Below are positions 17,186 to 24,737 of a DNA stretch of 64,000 nucleotides, in pieces. The notes under the pieces were generated by a model that made no database searches, was not told the origin of the DNA, and was given only the letters and a program-made list of their open reading frames with translations. Made by a program: the position numbers and the translations under genes. The stretch comes from an uncultured Oscillospiraceae bacterium. Its GTDB lineage: Bacteria; Bacillota; Clostridia; Oscillospirales; Oscillospiraceae. Every line of letters starts with the position of its first letter. Position 1 is the stretch's first letter. The DNA lies in the NCBI GenBank assembly GCA_910578505.1, contig CAJTPV010000007.1:1-64000 (forward strand), given 5' to 3'.

Positions 17186-17884
17186 ATGCCGGTAATTCGA
17201 GTGGAAAATGTGACCAAAAAGTACACAGAGGAGGGGCGGAGCCTCTACGCGGTGCGGGATCTGAGCCTGACCGTGGAGCAGGGGGACTTCGTGTTCCTGA
17301 TCGGCAGCAGCGGCGCGGGTAAGAGCACGCTGCTGAAGCTGATGGGCGGAGAAATGAGCCCGGACCAGGGGGACGTCTACCTCAACGAGGTCAACGTCAG
17401 CAAGGCCTTCGGCCCCTGGCGGACGCGGGTGGCCCGCTCCTTCGGCATCGTCAACCAGGAGTGCCAGCTGATCCGCAAGCGCACCATTGCCGACAACCTG
17501 CTGCTGACCGCCGCGGCCACCGGCATGCGCAAGCGCGGGAAAGAGGCGGCCCGGAAGGCGCTGTCCATCGTGGGCCTGGCCCCGGTGGCGGAGTGCTACC
17601 CGGCGGAGCTGAGCCTGGGGGAGTGCCGCCGGGTGGAGCTGGCCCGTGCGCTGGTCAACAGCCCCCCCATCCTCCTGCTGGACGAATTGACGGCCAACCT
17701 GGATGACGACACCATCTGGGACCTGATGCATCTGCTCAACGAGCTGAACAGCCGGGGCACCACCATCATCATGGCCACCCATGCCAGCCAGTATGTCAAC
17801 ATCATGCGGCGGCGGGTGGTGACACTGGTGGACGGCAAGCTGGCCGGGGATGTGAGAAACGGAAAATATGGCCGTATCGTATAG
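17186..17884 (+). CDS. FtsE-like ABC ATPase without an FtsX partner
   Basis: 232 residues. Walker A GSSGAGKSTLLKL, an LSGGQ-type signature altered to LSLGECRRVELARAL, Walker B ILLLDELTANLDDD, and a switch His in MATHAS. The first half (MPVIRVENVTKKYTEEGR) matches FtsE/LolD-type ATPases. FtsE normally pairs with FtsX to control cell-wall hydrolysis, but no permease is encoded next to it. ATG 17186 with gaggag upstream is chosen; extending to 17063 would translate a GC hairpin. A role in flagellum or cell-wall remodelling is inference. Confidence 0.8.
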   Translation: MPVIRVENVTKKYTEEGRSLYAVRDLSLTVEQGDFVFLIGSSGAGKSTLLKLMGGEMSPDQGDVYLNEVNVSKAFGPWRTRVARSFGIVNQECQLIRKRTIADNLLLTAAATGMRKRGKEAARKALSIVGLAPVAECYPAELSLGECRRVELARALVNSPPILLLDELTANLDDDTIWDLMHLLNELNSRGTTIIMATHASQYVNIMRRRVVTLVDGKLAGDVRNGKYGRIV

Positions 17885-17923
17885 ACCGGCACGATGGTTC
17901 CCATGAGGATGGGAGGTGTGAAG

Positions 17924-18007
17924 ATGAAGAACCGGATAGAGAAGGGCGCACCCTGGCGGCGAACCGCCAATCAGCGCGGGCATCCCGGCGGGCCGGAAGG
18001 CCCATAG
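17924..18007 (+). CDS. Possible 27-residue leader ORF before the chemoreceptor
   Basis: An ATG at 17924 follows gggaggtg by five bases and reads 27 mostly basic and Gly/Pro residues to TAG. The good ribosome binding site makes it a candidate small or leader peptide. The stretch is also rich in short GC stems, including CCCCGGCAG / CTGCCGGGG around 18041-18062 just before the receptor's Shine-Dalgarno, so it may instead be structured leader RNA. No known riboswitch class was recognised. Confidence 0.3.
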   Translation: MKNRIEKGAPWRRTANQRGHPGGPEGP

Positions 18008-18089
18008 CAGACGGGCATATCTGCGCTACTGAAATCCAATGCCCCGGCAGGGTCTGCCGGGGGTGAAAAATTAGGAGGATTGCAAAAAA

Positions 18090-19898
18090 ATGTCGTTTAA
18101 AAATATGAAGATCAAAAAAAGCCTGATCCTGGCTTTTACCTGCGGCATGCTGCCGCTGCTCCTCATCATCGTGTTCGCCCTCTTTACCATCTCCAACCAG
18201 CAGTCGAAGTTTGAGGGGCTGATCAACACACACGTCCAGTGCAACACCTTGGTGCGGGAGGCCCGCTACTACGCCAATACCGCTGCCCGTGATGTGCGGG
18301 AAATGGGTCTGTATACCGGCGCCAACAGCCGTAAAAGCGCGCTGAAAACAGAGATCAACAACAACCTGACCAACATGGGCGAAAAGATTTCCGAGCTGGT
18401 AGCCCTCTATCCCCTGAATGACAATCTGTGCAGCAACTACACCTCTGCCGTGGAGGCATGGGCGGAGGAGGTGCCCGCCATTGTGGACGCTTTCGATAAG
18501 GATCAGAACAGCGTGGGCGTTGATCTTGTACAGAATAGCTGCGTACCTGCCATGGAGAAGATGGGCGAGGCGGCTTCCGCGCTGACCACCACCCTGACCG
18601 AGGCCCGGGACGAAGCCGTCCATCAGCAGGCCCGCAGCAATACTACCACCATCATTTTCTTCATCGTGGTGCTGGTGCTGGCGGTGGTGCTGGAGTTCAT
18701 CATCGTCACCCGCATCGTCCGGGCCATCGTGCCGCCGCTGGTGGAGGCCAGCACGGCCATGGAGGGCATGAGCCAGGGCAACCTGAACGTGCCGGTGGAA
18801 TTCCGGAGCCCCAATGAGATTGGTATTATGAGCGAAGCGCTGCGCACCAGCCAGAAGATCCTCAGCGACGTGATCGAGGACATCTCCGCCACCAGCGGCC
18901 AGATGGCCAAGGGCAACTTCGACGTGGAGCTGACCGCCAACTTCCCCGGCGACCTGAAGCCCATTCAGAACAGCATCAACCAGTTCGTGGTCCGCATGAG
19001 CGAGACCATCGCCAATATCTCCCAGTCCGCGGACCAGGTGTCCGCCGGTTCCGACCAGGTGTCCAACAGCTCCCAGTCCCTGGCCCAGGGCGCGACCGAG
19101 CAGGCCAGCGCCGTGGAGGAGCTGTCCGCCACCATCACCGACATCTCCAACTCCTCCAAGCAGACGGCTGCCTCCGCTGAGGAGGCCCGTGACAGCGTGG
19201 GCGAGGCCGGTCGCCAGGTGCAGGTCAGCAACGACTATGTCAAGCAGCTGAACACGGCCATGGACCACATCTCCGACTCCTCTCAGGAGATCAGCAAGAT
19301 CATCGCCACCATTGAGAACATCGCCTTCCAGACCAACATCCTGGCCCTGAACGCCGCCGTGGAGGCGGCCAGAGCGGGCGCAGCCGGCAAGGGCTTCGCC
19401 GTGGTGGCCGACGAGGTGCGCAACCTGGCCTCCAAGTCCGACCAGGCGGCCAAGGCCACCAAGGACCTGATCGAGAACTCCATCACCGCTGTGGAGGAGG
19501 GCGCGGACGTCGTGGGCAAGGTGACCGAGTCCCTGGCCCGGACCACCGAGCTGACCAGCGGCGTGGTGAGCATGATGGAGAGCGTGGCCGAGGCGGTGGA
19601 GACCCAGAACGCCGCTATTGCCCAGGTCACCGAGGGCATCGACCAGATCTCCGCCGTGGTGCAGACCAACTCCGCCACCAGCGAGGAGTGCGCGGCGGCC
19701 AGCGAGGAGCTGTCCTCCCAGGCCAACATTATGCACCAGCTGATGGCCGAGTTCCATATCAGCAACAAGGCCGGCTTCGGCGGCGCGCCCTTCCAGAGCA
19801 GCGCCGGCGGCAGCAGCAGCTGGGACGACGGCGGCGACGAGCCCCTGATGCTGAGCGGCGGCGCGGAGCGCAGCCCCTTCGGCAGCAGCAAGTATTGA
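18090..19898 (+). CDS. Methyl-accepting chemotaxis protein
   Basis: 602 residues. Membrane helix at about 12-33, an extracytoplasmic helical sensor (about 34-185, four-helix-bundle-like), second helix (about 187-210, IIFFIVVLVLAVVLEFIIV), HAMP, then the signalling domain. The hairpin tip IAFQTNILALNAAVEAARAG is canonical. Gln/Glu pairs suitable for CheD and CheR/CheB modification lie on both sides. The C-terminus is a Gly/Ser-rich tail without a CheR-docking pentapeptide. The ligand is unknown. Confidence 0.95.
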   Translation: MSFKNMKIKKSLILAFTCGMLPLLLIIVFALFTISNQQSKFEGLINTHVQCNTLVREARYYANTAARDVREMGLYTGANSRKSALKTEINNNLTNMGEKISELVALYPLNDNLCSNYTSAVEAWAEEVPAIVDAFDKDQNSVGVDLVQNSCVPAMEKMGEAASALTTTLTEARDEAVHQQARSNTTTIIFFIVVLVLAVVLEFIIVTRIVRAIVPPLVEASTAMEGMSQGNLNVPVEFRSPNEIGIMSEALRTSQKILSDVIEDISATSGQMAKGNFDVELTANFPGDLKPIQNSINQFVVRMSETIANISQSADQVSAGSDQVSNSSQSLAQGATEQASAVEELSATITDISNSSKQTAASAEEARDSVGEAGRQVQVSNDYVKQLNTAMDHISDSSQEISKIIATIENIAFQTNILALNAAVEAARAGAAGKGFAVVADEVRNLASKSDQAAKATKDLIENSITAVEEGADVVGKVTESLARTTELTSGVVSMMESVAEAVETQNAAIAQVTEGIDQISAVVQTNSATSEECAAASEELSSQANIMHQLMAEFHISNKAGFGGAPFQSSAGGSSSWDDGGDEPLMLSGGAERSPFGSSKY

Positions 19899-19919
19899 TC
19901 CATAGCCAAAGGTACATCC

Positions 19920-19959
19920 GGGTATATGGCGTTCCGGGGCACTGGAATGCCATATACCC
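19920..19959. terminator. Hairpin after the chemoreceptor gene
   Basis: GGGTATATGGC (19920-19930) pairs with GCCATATACCC (19949-19959), extended by TTCC/GGAA. The T run is poor, so termination may be incomplete. Confidence 0.55.
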
Positions 19960-20048
19960 GCTTAGAGGTCTTTTGACACGAAACCGGCCGCGGCCCGGTT
20001 TGCCGCGCGGCGGATGGGAAAACGGAAGAGCTGGAAGAGGTGAGGGAA

Positions 20049-22085
20049 ATGTCTGAGGAAGTGAAGGTGCAGGACGCGGACCTGGTTTTCGCGCTGGACA
20101 TCGGTACCCGCAGCATCATCGGCGTTGCGGGCCGGGTGGTGGGCGAGCGGCTGCAGGTGCTGGCCGTTGAAAAGGAGGAGCATGGCCGCCGGGCCATGCT
20201 GGACGGCCAGATCGAGGACATCGACCAGGTGGCCCGTGTGGCCCGGACCGTTACGGACCGGCTGGAGCAGCGGCTGGGCTGCACGCTCAAGCGGGTGTGC
20301 GTGGCCGCCGCCGGGCGGGCCCTGCGCACGGAGAAGGGGCATTTTTCCATGGAGCTGCCCCAGGTCAGCCGGATCGAGAGCGATCTCATCAGCCAGCTGG
20401 AGAGCGGCGCGGTCTCGGACGCGGAGTCTCATCTGTCCGACAGCCAGGAGGACCCCCAGCGGCGGTTCTACCTGGTGGGCTACACCGTGTCCAGCTACCT
20501 GCTGGACCGGTACCCGCTGATCACCCTGAAGGGGCACAACGGCCAGCAGCTGGAGGCAGACGTGGTGGCCACGTTCCTGCCCAGCGAGGTGGTGGAGAGC
20601 CTGTACACGGTGATGGAGACGGCGGGGCTGGAGGTGGCCAGCCTGACGCTGGAGCCCATTGCGGCGCTGAACGCGGTGATCCCCGCGGAGCTGCGGCTGC
20701 TGAACCTGGTGCTGTGCGACATCGGCGCGGGCACCAGCGACATCGCTGTCTGCCGGGACGGGTCCGTGGTGGGCTACACCATGGCCACCACGGCGGGGGA
20801 CGAGATCACGGAGGAGCTGATGCGCCGGTATCTGATCCCCTTCCAGACCGCAGAGCGGATGAAGATGGAGCTGGAGAGCCAGACCATCACCTACCGGGAC
20901 GTGCTGGGGCTGGAGCAGAGCGTGCCCAGCGCGGAGGTGCGGGAGGCGCTGCTGGGGGCCGCCAAGGCCCTGTCCAAGGAGATCGCCCAGCGGGTGGTGG
21001 ATATCAACGGCGCGCCCCCCTCCGCCATGTTCCTGGCCGGCGGCGGCAGCAAGCTGCTGGGGTTGAAGCAGCTGGTGGCCCAGGCTCTGGAGATGGACGA
21101 CAAGCGGGTGGCCCTGGCGGGGAACAACTACGAGATGAGCACATTTTCCGAGGAGTACGAGCTCAACGACCCGGAGTTCGCCACGCCTTTGGGCATCGCG
21201 GTGTCCGCCGGGCTGGGGCTCATCAGCGACAGCTACCGGATCATGCTCAACGACCAGCCGGCCAAGCTCTTCCGCAGCGGCACGCTGACAGTGCTGGACC
21301 TGCTGATGATGAACGGGTATAACTCCGCCGACCTGGTGGGGCGCACCGGCAAGAGCCTGAGCGTGACGGTGGACGGGCAGCGGATGACCTTCCGGGGCCA
21401 GAGCGCCACGCCTTGCGTGCTGCGGCTCAACGGTCAGGAGACCACGCCCTCCACGCTGGTTTACGCGGGGGACGCGATTTCGTTTATCCCCGCCGTGCAG
21501 GGAGAGTCTGCCGCCCGTGCGGTAAAGGACCTGCTGGGCGTGGATTTCCCCGGCGGCGTGCTGGTGAACGGCCAGCCGGTGGGGCTGGACTACATTCTCA
21601 GCAGCGGCGACCAGATTGTCACCACCGAGGAGCCCTTTGCGCTGCCGGAGGAGACAGTTGAGACGCCGGAGCCGGAGGAGGACGCAGCGGAGCCGGAGGA
21701 GACTCCGGCGGAAATCCGGGAGGTCCAGGAGGAAGCGCCCGGCCAGATCGAGGCCCCGGCGGAGCCGGAGCCTGCGGAACAGGTTCGGGAGGTCCCGGTC
21801 CAGGAGGCGGCGCCGGTGGTGGCCCGTCCCGAGGCCCCGATTCCCCCCGCCAACCGGATACGGCCCCTGTACGTCTATCTCAACGGCAGCGCGCTCATCC
21901 TGCCCGGCAAGCCGGACGGTACGCCCTACTATCTCATGGACCTGCTGGACCGGTCGGGGATCGACTTTGAGACGCTCAACTGCCCGGTGGAGCTATGGGT
22001 CAACGGCGAGGCGGGCGCGTTCAGCCAGGAGCTGAAAAACAATGATCAGGTCATCATCCGGCGCCAGACGCCGGCGGAGCGGTGA
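20049..22085 (+). CDS. FtsA-like actin-fold ATPase with C-terminal extension
   Basis: 678 residues. The first 380 resemble FtsA/PilM: DLVFALDIGTRSIIGVAGR (phosphate 1), LCDIGAGTSDIAV (phosphate 2) and MFLAGGGSKLLGLKQL (adenosine). The rest is unusual: two related beta-rich segments (about 415-540 and 610-675, each with a V-x-L/V-NG strand) flank an acidic Glu/Pro linker. True FtsA is about 420 residues and neighbours ftsZ, which is absent. Together with the next membrane protein it may form a PilM/PilN-like or motility-linked envelope assembly. GTG 20040 is an alternative start. Confidence 0.75.
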   Translation: MSEEVKVQDADLVFALDIGTRSIIGVAGRVVGERLQVLAVEKEEHGRRAMLDGQIEDIDQVARVARTVTDRLEQRLGCTLKRVCVAAAGRALRTEKGHFSMELPQVSRIESDLISQLESGAVSDAESHLSDSQEDPQRRFYLVGYTVSSYLLDRYPLITLKGHNGQQLEADVVATFLPSEVVESLYTVMETAGLEVASLTLEPIAALNAVIPAELRLLNLVLCDIGAGTSDIAVCRDGSVVGYTMATTAGDEITEELMRRYLIPFQTAERMKMELESQTITYRDVLGLEQSVPSAEVREALLGAAKALSKEIAQRVVDINGAPPSAMFLAGGGSKLLGLKQLVAQALEMDDKRVALAGNNYEMSTFSEEYELNDPEFATPLGIAVSAGLGLISDSYRIMLNDQPAKLFRSGTLTVLDLLMMNGYNSADLVGRTGKSLSVTVDGQRMTFRGQSATPCVLRLNGQETTPSTLVYAGDAISFIPAVQGESAARAVKDLLGVDFPGGVLVNGQPVGLDYILSSGDQIVTTEEPFALPEETVETPEPEEDAAEPEETPAEIREVQEEAPGQIEAPAEPEPAEQVREVPVQEAAPVVARPEAPIPPANRIRPLYVYLNGSALILPGKPDGTPYYLMDLLDRSGIDFETLNCPVELWVNGEAGAFSQELKNNDQVIIRRQTPAER

Positions 22086-22114
22086 CTGCATTCCATAGAA
22101 GCGAGGCTTATTGC

Positions 22115-23122
22115 ATGAAAGACAATGAAAAGGCGCCGAAGGCGCCCAAGAAGGTGAAGAAGCAGAAGGCCCCGAAGGCGGCGAAGGCGAAAAAGGCGCC
22201 CAAGGAGCCGTCGGAGAAGAAGATTCCAAAGATTTTCTTCATTATCCTGCCGGTGATATTGCTGCTGGCGGTGGCGTTTGTGGTGGTTTATATGGTGTTT
22301 TTCCGCGCGCCGTCAGTCCAGGACGAGATCGATAAGATCAAAAAGATGACGGACATCTACAAGGTGGGCTCAGACGAGATCCCCTCCCTGGAGAGCGTGG
22401 TGGCGGAGGGGATGGCGGTGCGCACCTCTGTGGAAACCCCCATCGTGGATGAGGAGACCGGGGAGGCGGAGCTGACGGACTTCACCTACCGGTACCGGGA
22501 GGTAAACGACACCCCGTCGGATCTGGCGGAGGAGTACTATGAGTTCCTGGTCAGCGAGGAGCAGGGCTTTATCGTGACGGACCAGGAGCACCATGAGCTG
22601 GAGGCGGAGCCAGAGTTTGACAACGCCATTGGCTCTGTGATTCTGGCGAAGGTGTCCGTGGACAGCGCTGTGCCTGGGGAAGAGGGCGGCGAGGCCGCTG
22701 CCGGCGGGGACGAGGAGGCCGCGGTGGAGAAGCTGGCCCAGGTCATCGTGGCCTGGTCGGAGTACGCCCTGGCGGTGCAGGTGACCCAGGTGGAGGGGAC
22801 CATCCTGCCGCCGGTGAAGGAGCCGGACCCCTCCGAGATCCAGCGGGAGCCGCTGGCGCTGAAGGCGCAGCTGGAGTACTTCAACAATCTGGACCCGGCG
22901 AAGCTGGGCCTGCCGGGGGACTTTATGTCCGAGTACCGGGTGTACCCGGTGGACGGACTGGTCCGGGTGTCGGGAGAGCCCTGCCGGGTGCTGAACGTGT
23001 ATCTGATGGATTTGCCCGCGGAGAGCAACACCTTCATGGGGACCTTCTATCTCAGCACGGACAACAGCAAGTTGTTCAAGCTGGACGACAGCGGCGCGAT
23101 CGTCAGCGTCGACATGAGCTGA
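22115..23122 (+). CDS. Lysine-tailed single-pass membrane protein, unknown function
   Basis: 335 residues. Residues 1-40 are almost all Lys, Ala and Pro (for example KKVKKQKAPKAAKAKKAPKE), followed by one membrane helix (about 43-67, FFIILPVILLLAVAFVVVYMVFF). An acidic external domain of about 265 residues follows. No family recognised. The highly basic cytosolic tail could bind DNA, phospholipid or the acidic linker of the FtsA-like protein encoded just upstream. ATG 22115 is preferred to GTG 22082 because a gcgagg site fits it and the Lys-rich tail begins there. Confidence 0.75.
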   Translation: MKDNEKAPKAPKKVKKQKAPKAAKAKKAPKEPSEKKIPKIFFIILPVILLLAVAFVVVYMVFFRAPSVQDEIDKIKKMTDIYKVGSDEIPSLESVVAEGMAVRTSVETPIVDEETGEAELTDFTYRYREVNDTPSDLAEEYYEFLVSEEQGFIVTDQEHHELEAEPEFDNAIGSVILAKVSVDSAVPGEEGGEAAAGGDEEAAVEKLAQVIVAWSEYALAVQVTQVEGTILPPVKEPDPSEIQREPLALKAQLEYFNNLDPAKLGLPGDFMSEYRVYPVDGLVRVSGEPCRVLNVYLMDLPAESNTFMGTFYLSTDNSKLFKLDDSGAIVSVDMS

Positions 23123-23132
23123 GGACCAGAGC

Positions 23133-23167
23133 AGCCGCCGGGGGCTTCCTCCGGCGGCTGGCGTTTT
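23133..23167 (+). terminator. Terminator after the Lys-tailed membrane protein gene
   Basis: AGCCGCCGG and CCGGCGGCT pair around a short loop, followed by gcgttttc. Confidence 0.75.
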
Positions 23168-23188
23168 CAGGAAATTTTCCAGCGGCCC

Positions 23189-23215
23189 TTATGCTTTTTC
23201 CCATTGGGACGATAA
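23189..23215 (+). promoter_or_regulatory. Sigma-28-like promoter of yjfB
   Basis: GACGATAA at 23208-23215, the same -10 octamer as before fliD, with TTAT (23189-23192) 15 bases upstream as a weak -35 box. The small motility gene starts 74 bases downstream. Confidence 0.6.
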
Positions 23216-23289
23216 ATAGACAGAGGGGTTTTCTGGATATTAGAACGCGATGCGTTGTAATATAATTTTTTCTGGAAAGGAGAATCACT

Positions 23290-23457
23290 ATGGATGGGAT
23301 CTCGGCCATGAGCGCCCAGGTGTTTGCGGTCAATTATGATATGGCGATGCTGAAGAAGACGATGGAGAGCGTGTCACAGCAGGCCATGTCCATGATCAAC
23401 GATCTGGTGGAGGCGGTGCCCGCGCCCAGTGAGTACAATTTTGACGTGTACGGCTGA
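23290..23457 (+). CDS. YjfB-family putative motility protein
   Basis: 55 residues from ATG 23290, which has a strong ggaaaggag upstream. The sequence begins MDGISAMSAQVFAVNYDMAM and continues with LKKTMESVSQQAMSMINDL, matching the size and pattern of the small YjfB motility family found in the SigD regulon of Bacillus. It lies behind a sigma-28-like promoter and is closed by a terminator, so it is a monocistronic late motility gene. Its biochemical role is unknown in any organism I can name. Confidence 0.75.
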   Translation: MDGISAMSAQVFAVNYDMAMLKKTMESVSQQAMSMINDLVEAVPAPSEYNFDVYG

Positions 23458-23484
23458 CAGCGGACCGGCGAAAGCAAAAAAAGC

Positions 23485-23534
23485 AGCATCCCCGCGCCGC
23501 CCGGCGGCCGCAGGGATGCTGTATGTATTTTTTA
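23485..23534. terminator. Bidirectional terminator between yjfB and the diguanylate cyclase gene
   Basis: AGCATCCC (23485-23492) pairs with GGGATGCT (23513-23520) around a GC-rich loop, with T runs outward on both strands. Confidence 0.8.
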
Positions 23535-24452
23535 TACGGGCTCCGCCCACTGCTCCCTGGTGGCGTTGGACCAGACCACCCGGTTCCGGCCAAAGCGCTT
23601 GGCGTCATAGAGCATGGTGTCGGCAATCTTCAGATAGGTGTCGTAGGAGTCGCCGCCTCGGGGACAGTAGGTCACGCCGCCGATGCTCACCGTCACCCAC
23701 TCCCGGACCGTGGGGTTGTGGGGAATGTGCAGAGCCTCCACCGCCTGCCGGATCCGGATCACGTAGTCGTACATGGGCCGGGCGTCGTCCCCCACGCACA
23801 GGGCGACAAACTCCTCCCCGCCGTAGCGGGCGAAAAAGTCCGTGGCCCGGTGCAGGTGGGAGGAAATCTTCTGGGCAACCGCGGAGAGCACCTTGTCCCC
23901 CGCCGGGTGGCCAAAGGTGTCGTTGTAGGTCTTGAAGTTGTCGATATCAAACATGCAGATGGTGAAAGGCAGGCCGAAGCGGATGGCGGAGCGCCACTTG
24001 ACAATGGCCTCCTCCTCATAGCGCCGCCGGTTGGACACGCCGGTCAGCGCGTCCAGGGACGCCTCGGCCTTGAACTTCATCTGATAGTGGTACAGCTGGA
24101 TGTGGCTCTTGATCCTGGCCCGCACGATCACCGGGCTGAAGGGCTTGGTAATATAGTCCACCGCCCCGGACAGCAGCCCCTTCTCCTCGTGCTGGATGTC
24201 TGAGAGACTGGTGATGAGGATTACGGGGATGTACTTGGTCACTTCTGTTGCCTTCAGCTCCTGCAATAACATAAAGCCGTCCATGTCCGGCATAATGATA
24301 TCCAGAAGGATCAGGGAAAAGTTTTCGTTCCGGGCTGTCAGCAGGCCCTCCCGGCCTGTCTGGCAGAGGATGATCTCAAATTCATCACACAGGATGGAAC
24401 GCAGATATTCGCACTGGACGGGACTGTCGTCAATTACCAGTATTTTGTCCAT
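23532..24452 (-). CDS. Response regulator with diguanylate cyclase output (REC-GGDEF)
   Basis: 306 residues. The receiver (1-120) has DD in VIDDSP, the acceptor Asp in LLDIIMPDMDG and Lys in TKPF. The GGDEF domain (about 135-300) keeps the active site as GGEEF and an inhibitory site RATD exactly five residues before it, so product feedback is expected. It makes c-di-GMP, which commonly lowers motility. No histidine kinase is adjacent. It is monocistronic and faces the motility block tail to tail. Confidence 0.95.
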   Translation of the reverse strand: MDKILVIDDSPVQCEYLRSILCDEFEIILCQTGREGLLTARNENFSLILLDIIMPDMDGFMLLQELKATEVTKYIPVILITSLSDIQHEEKGLLSGAVDYITKPFSPVIVRARIKSHIQLYHYQMKFKAEASLDALTGVSNRRRYEEEAIVKWRSAIRFGLPFTICMFDIDNFKTYNDTFGHPAGDKVLSAVAQKISSHLHRATDFFARYGGEEFVALCVGDDARPMYDYVIRIRQAVEALHIPHNPTVREWVTVSIGGVTYCPRGGDSYDTYLKIADTMLYDAKRFGRNRVVWSNATREQWAEPV

Positions 24453-24634
24453 AACTGCTCCTTGCCTCCTCTCTCACCCCAAGCCTTTTTGCAAGGCGCG
24501 GCGGCGTGCAGATTCGTCCCGCCATAGGGAGAGTTCATTCTTTTGTTATTGTAACACATCTGTTAAGATGAATCAATGAATTTCTATAAAATTTTCCTGC
24601 CGGCGGCAGGGCGTTCCCCCGAACATGCCGGCAG

Positions 24635-24664
24635 TTTGTAATCCTTTGTAACTATTTGTAATCA
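24635..24664 (+). promoter_or_regulatory. Three helically phased 10-bp direct repeats before the RACo-like gene
   Basis: TTTGTAA occurs at 24635, 24645 and 24655, exactly 10 bases apart, and the array abuts the -35 box at 24665. Such phased repeats next to -35 are typical activator sites. The binding protein is unknown. Confidence 0.75.
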
Positions 24665-24693
24665 TTGACAACCGGCCCTGGGCAGGGTATACT
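24665..24693 (+). promoter_or_regulatory. Promoter of the RACo-like gene
   Basis: TTGACA (24665-24670), 17 bases, TATACT (24688-24693). Confidence 0.85.
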
Positions 24694-24737
24694 GAACACA
24701 ACAATAGAGCCGAAATCCAGAACCGAAAGGAGACATC

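Noticed and set aside
17885..18089. c-di-GMP riboswitch before the chemoreceptor
   Set aside because: The conserved GEMM core and its tetraloop-receptor elements are not visible.
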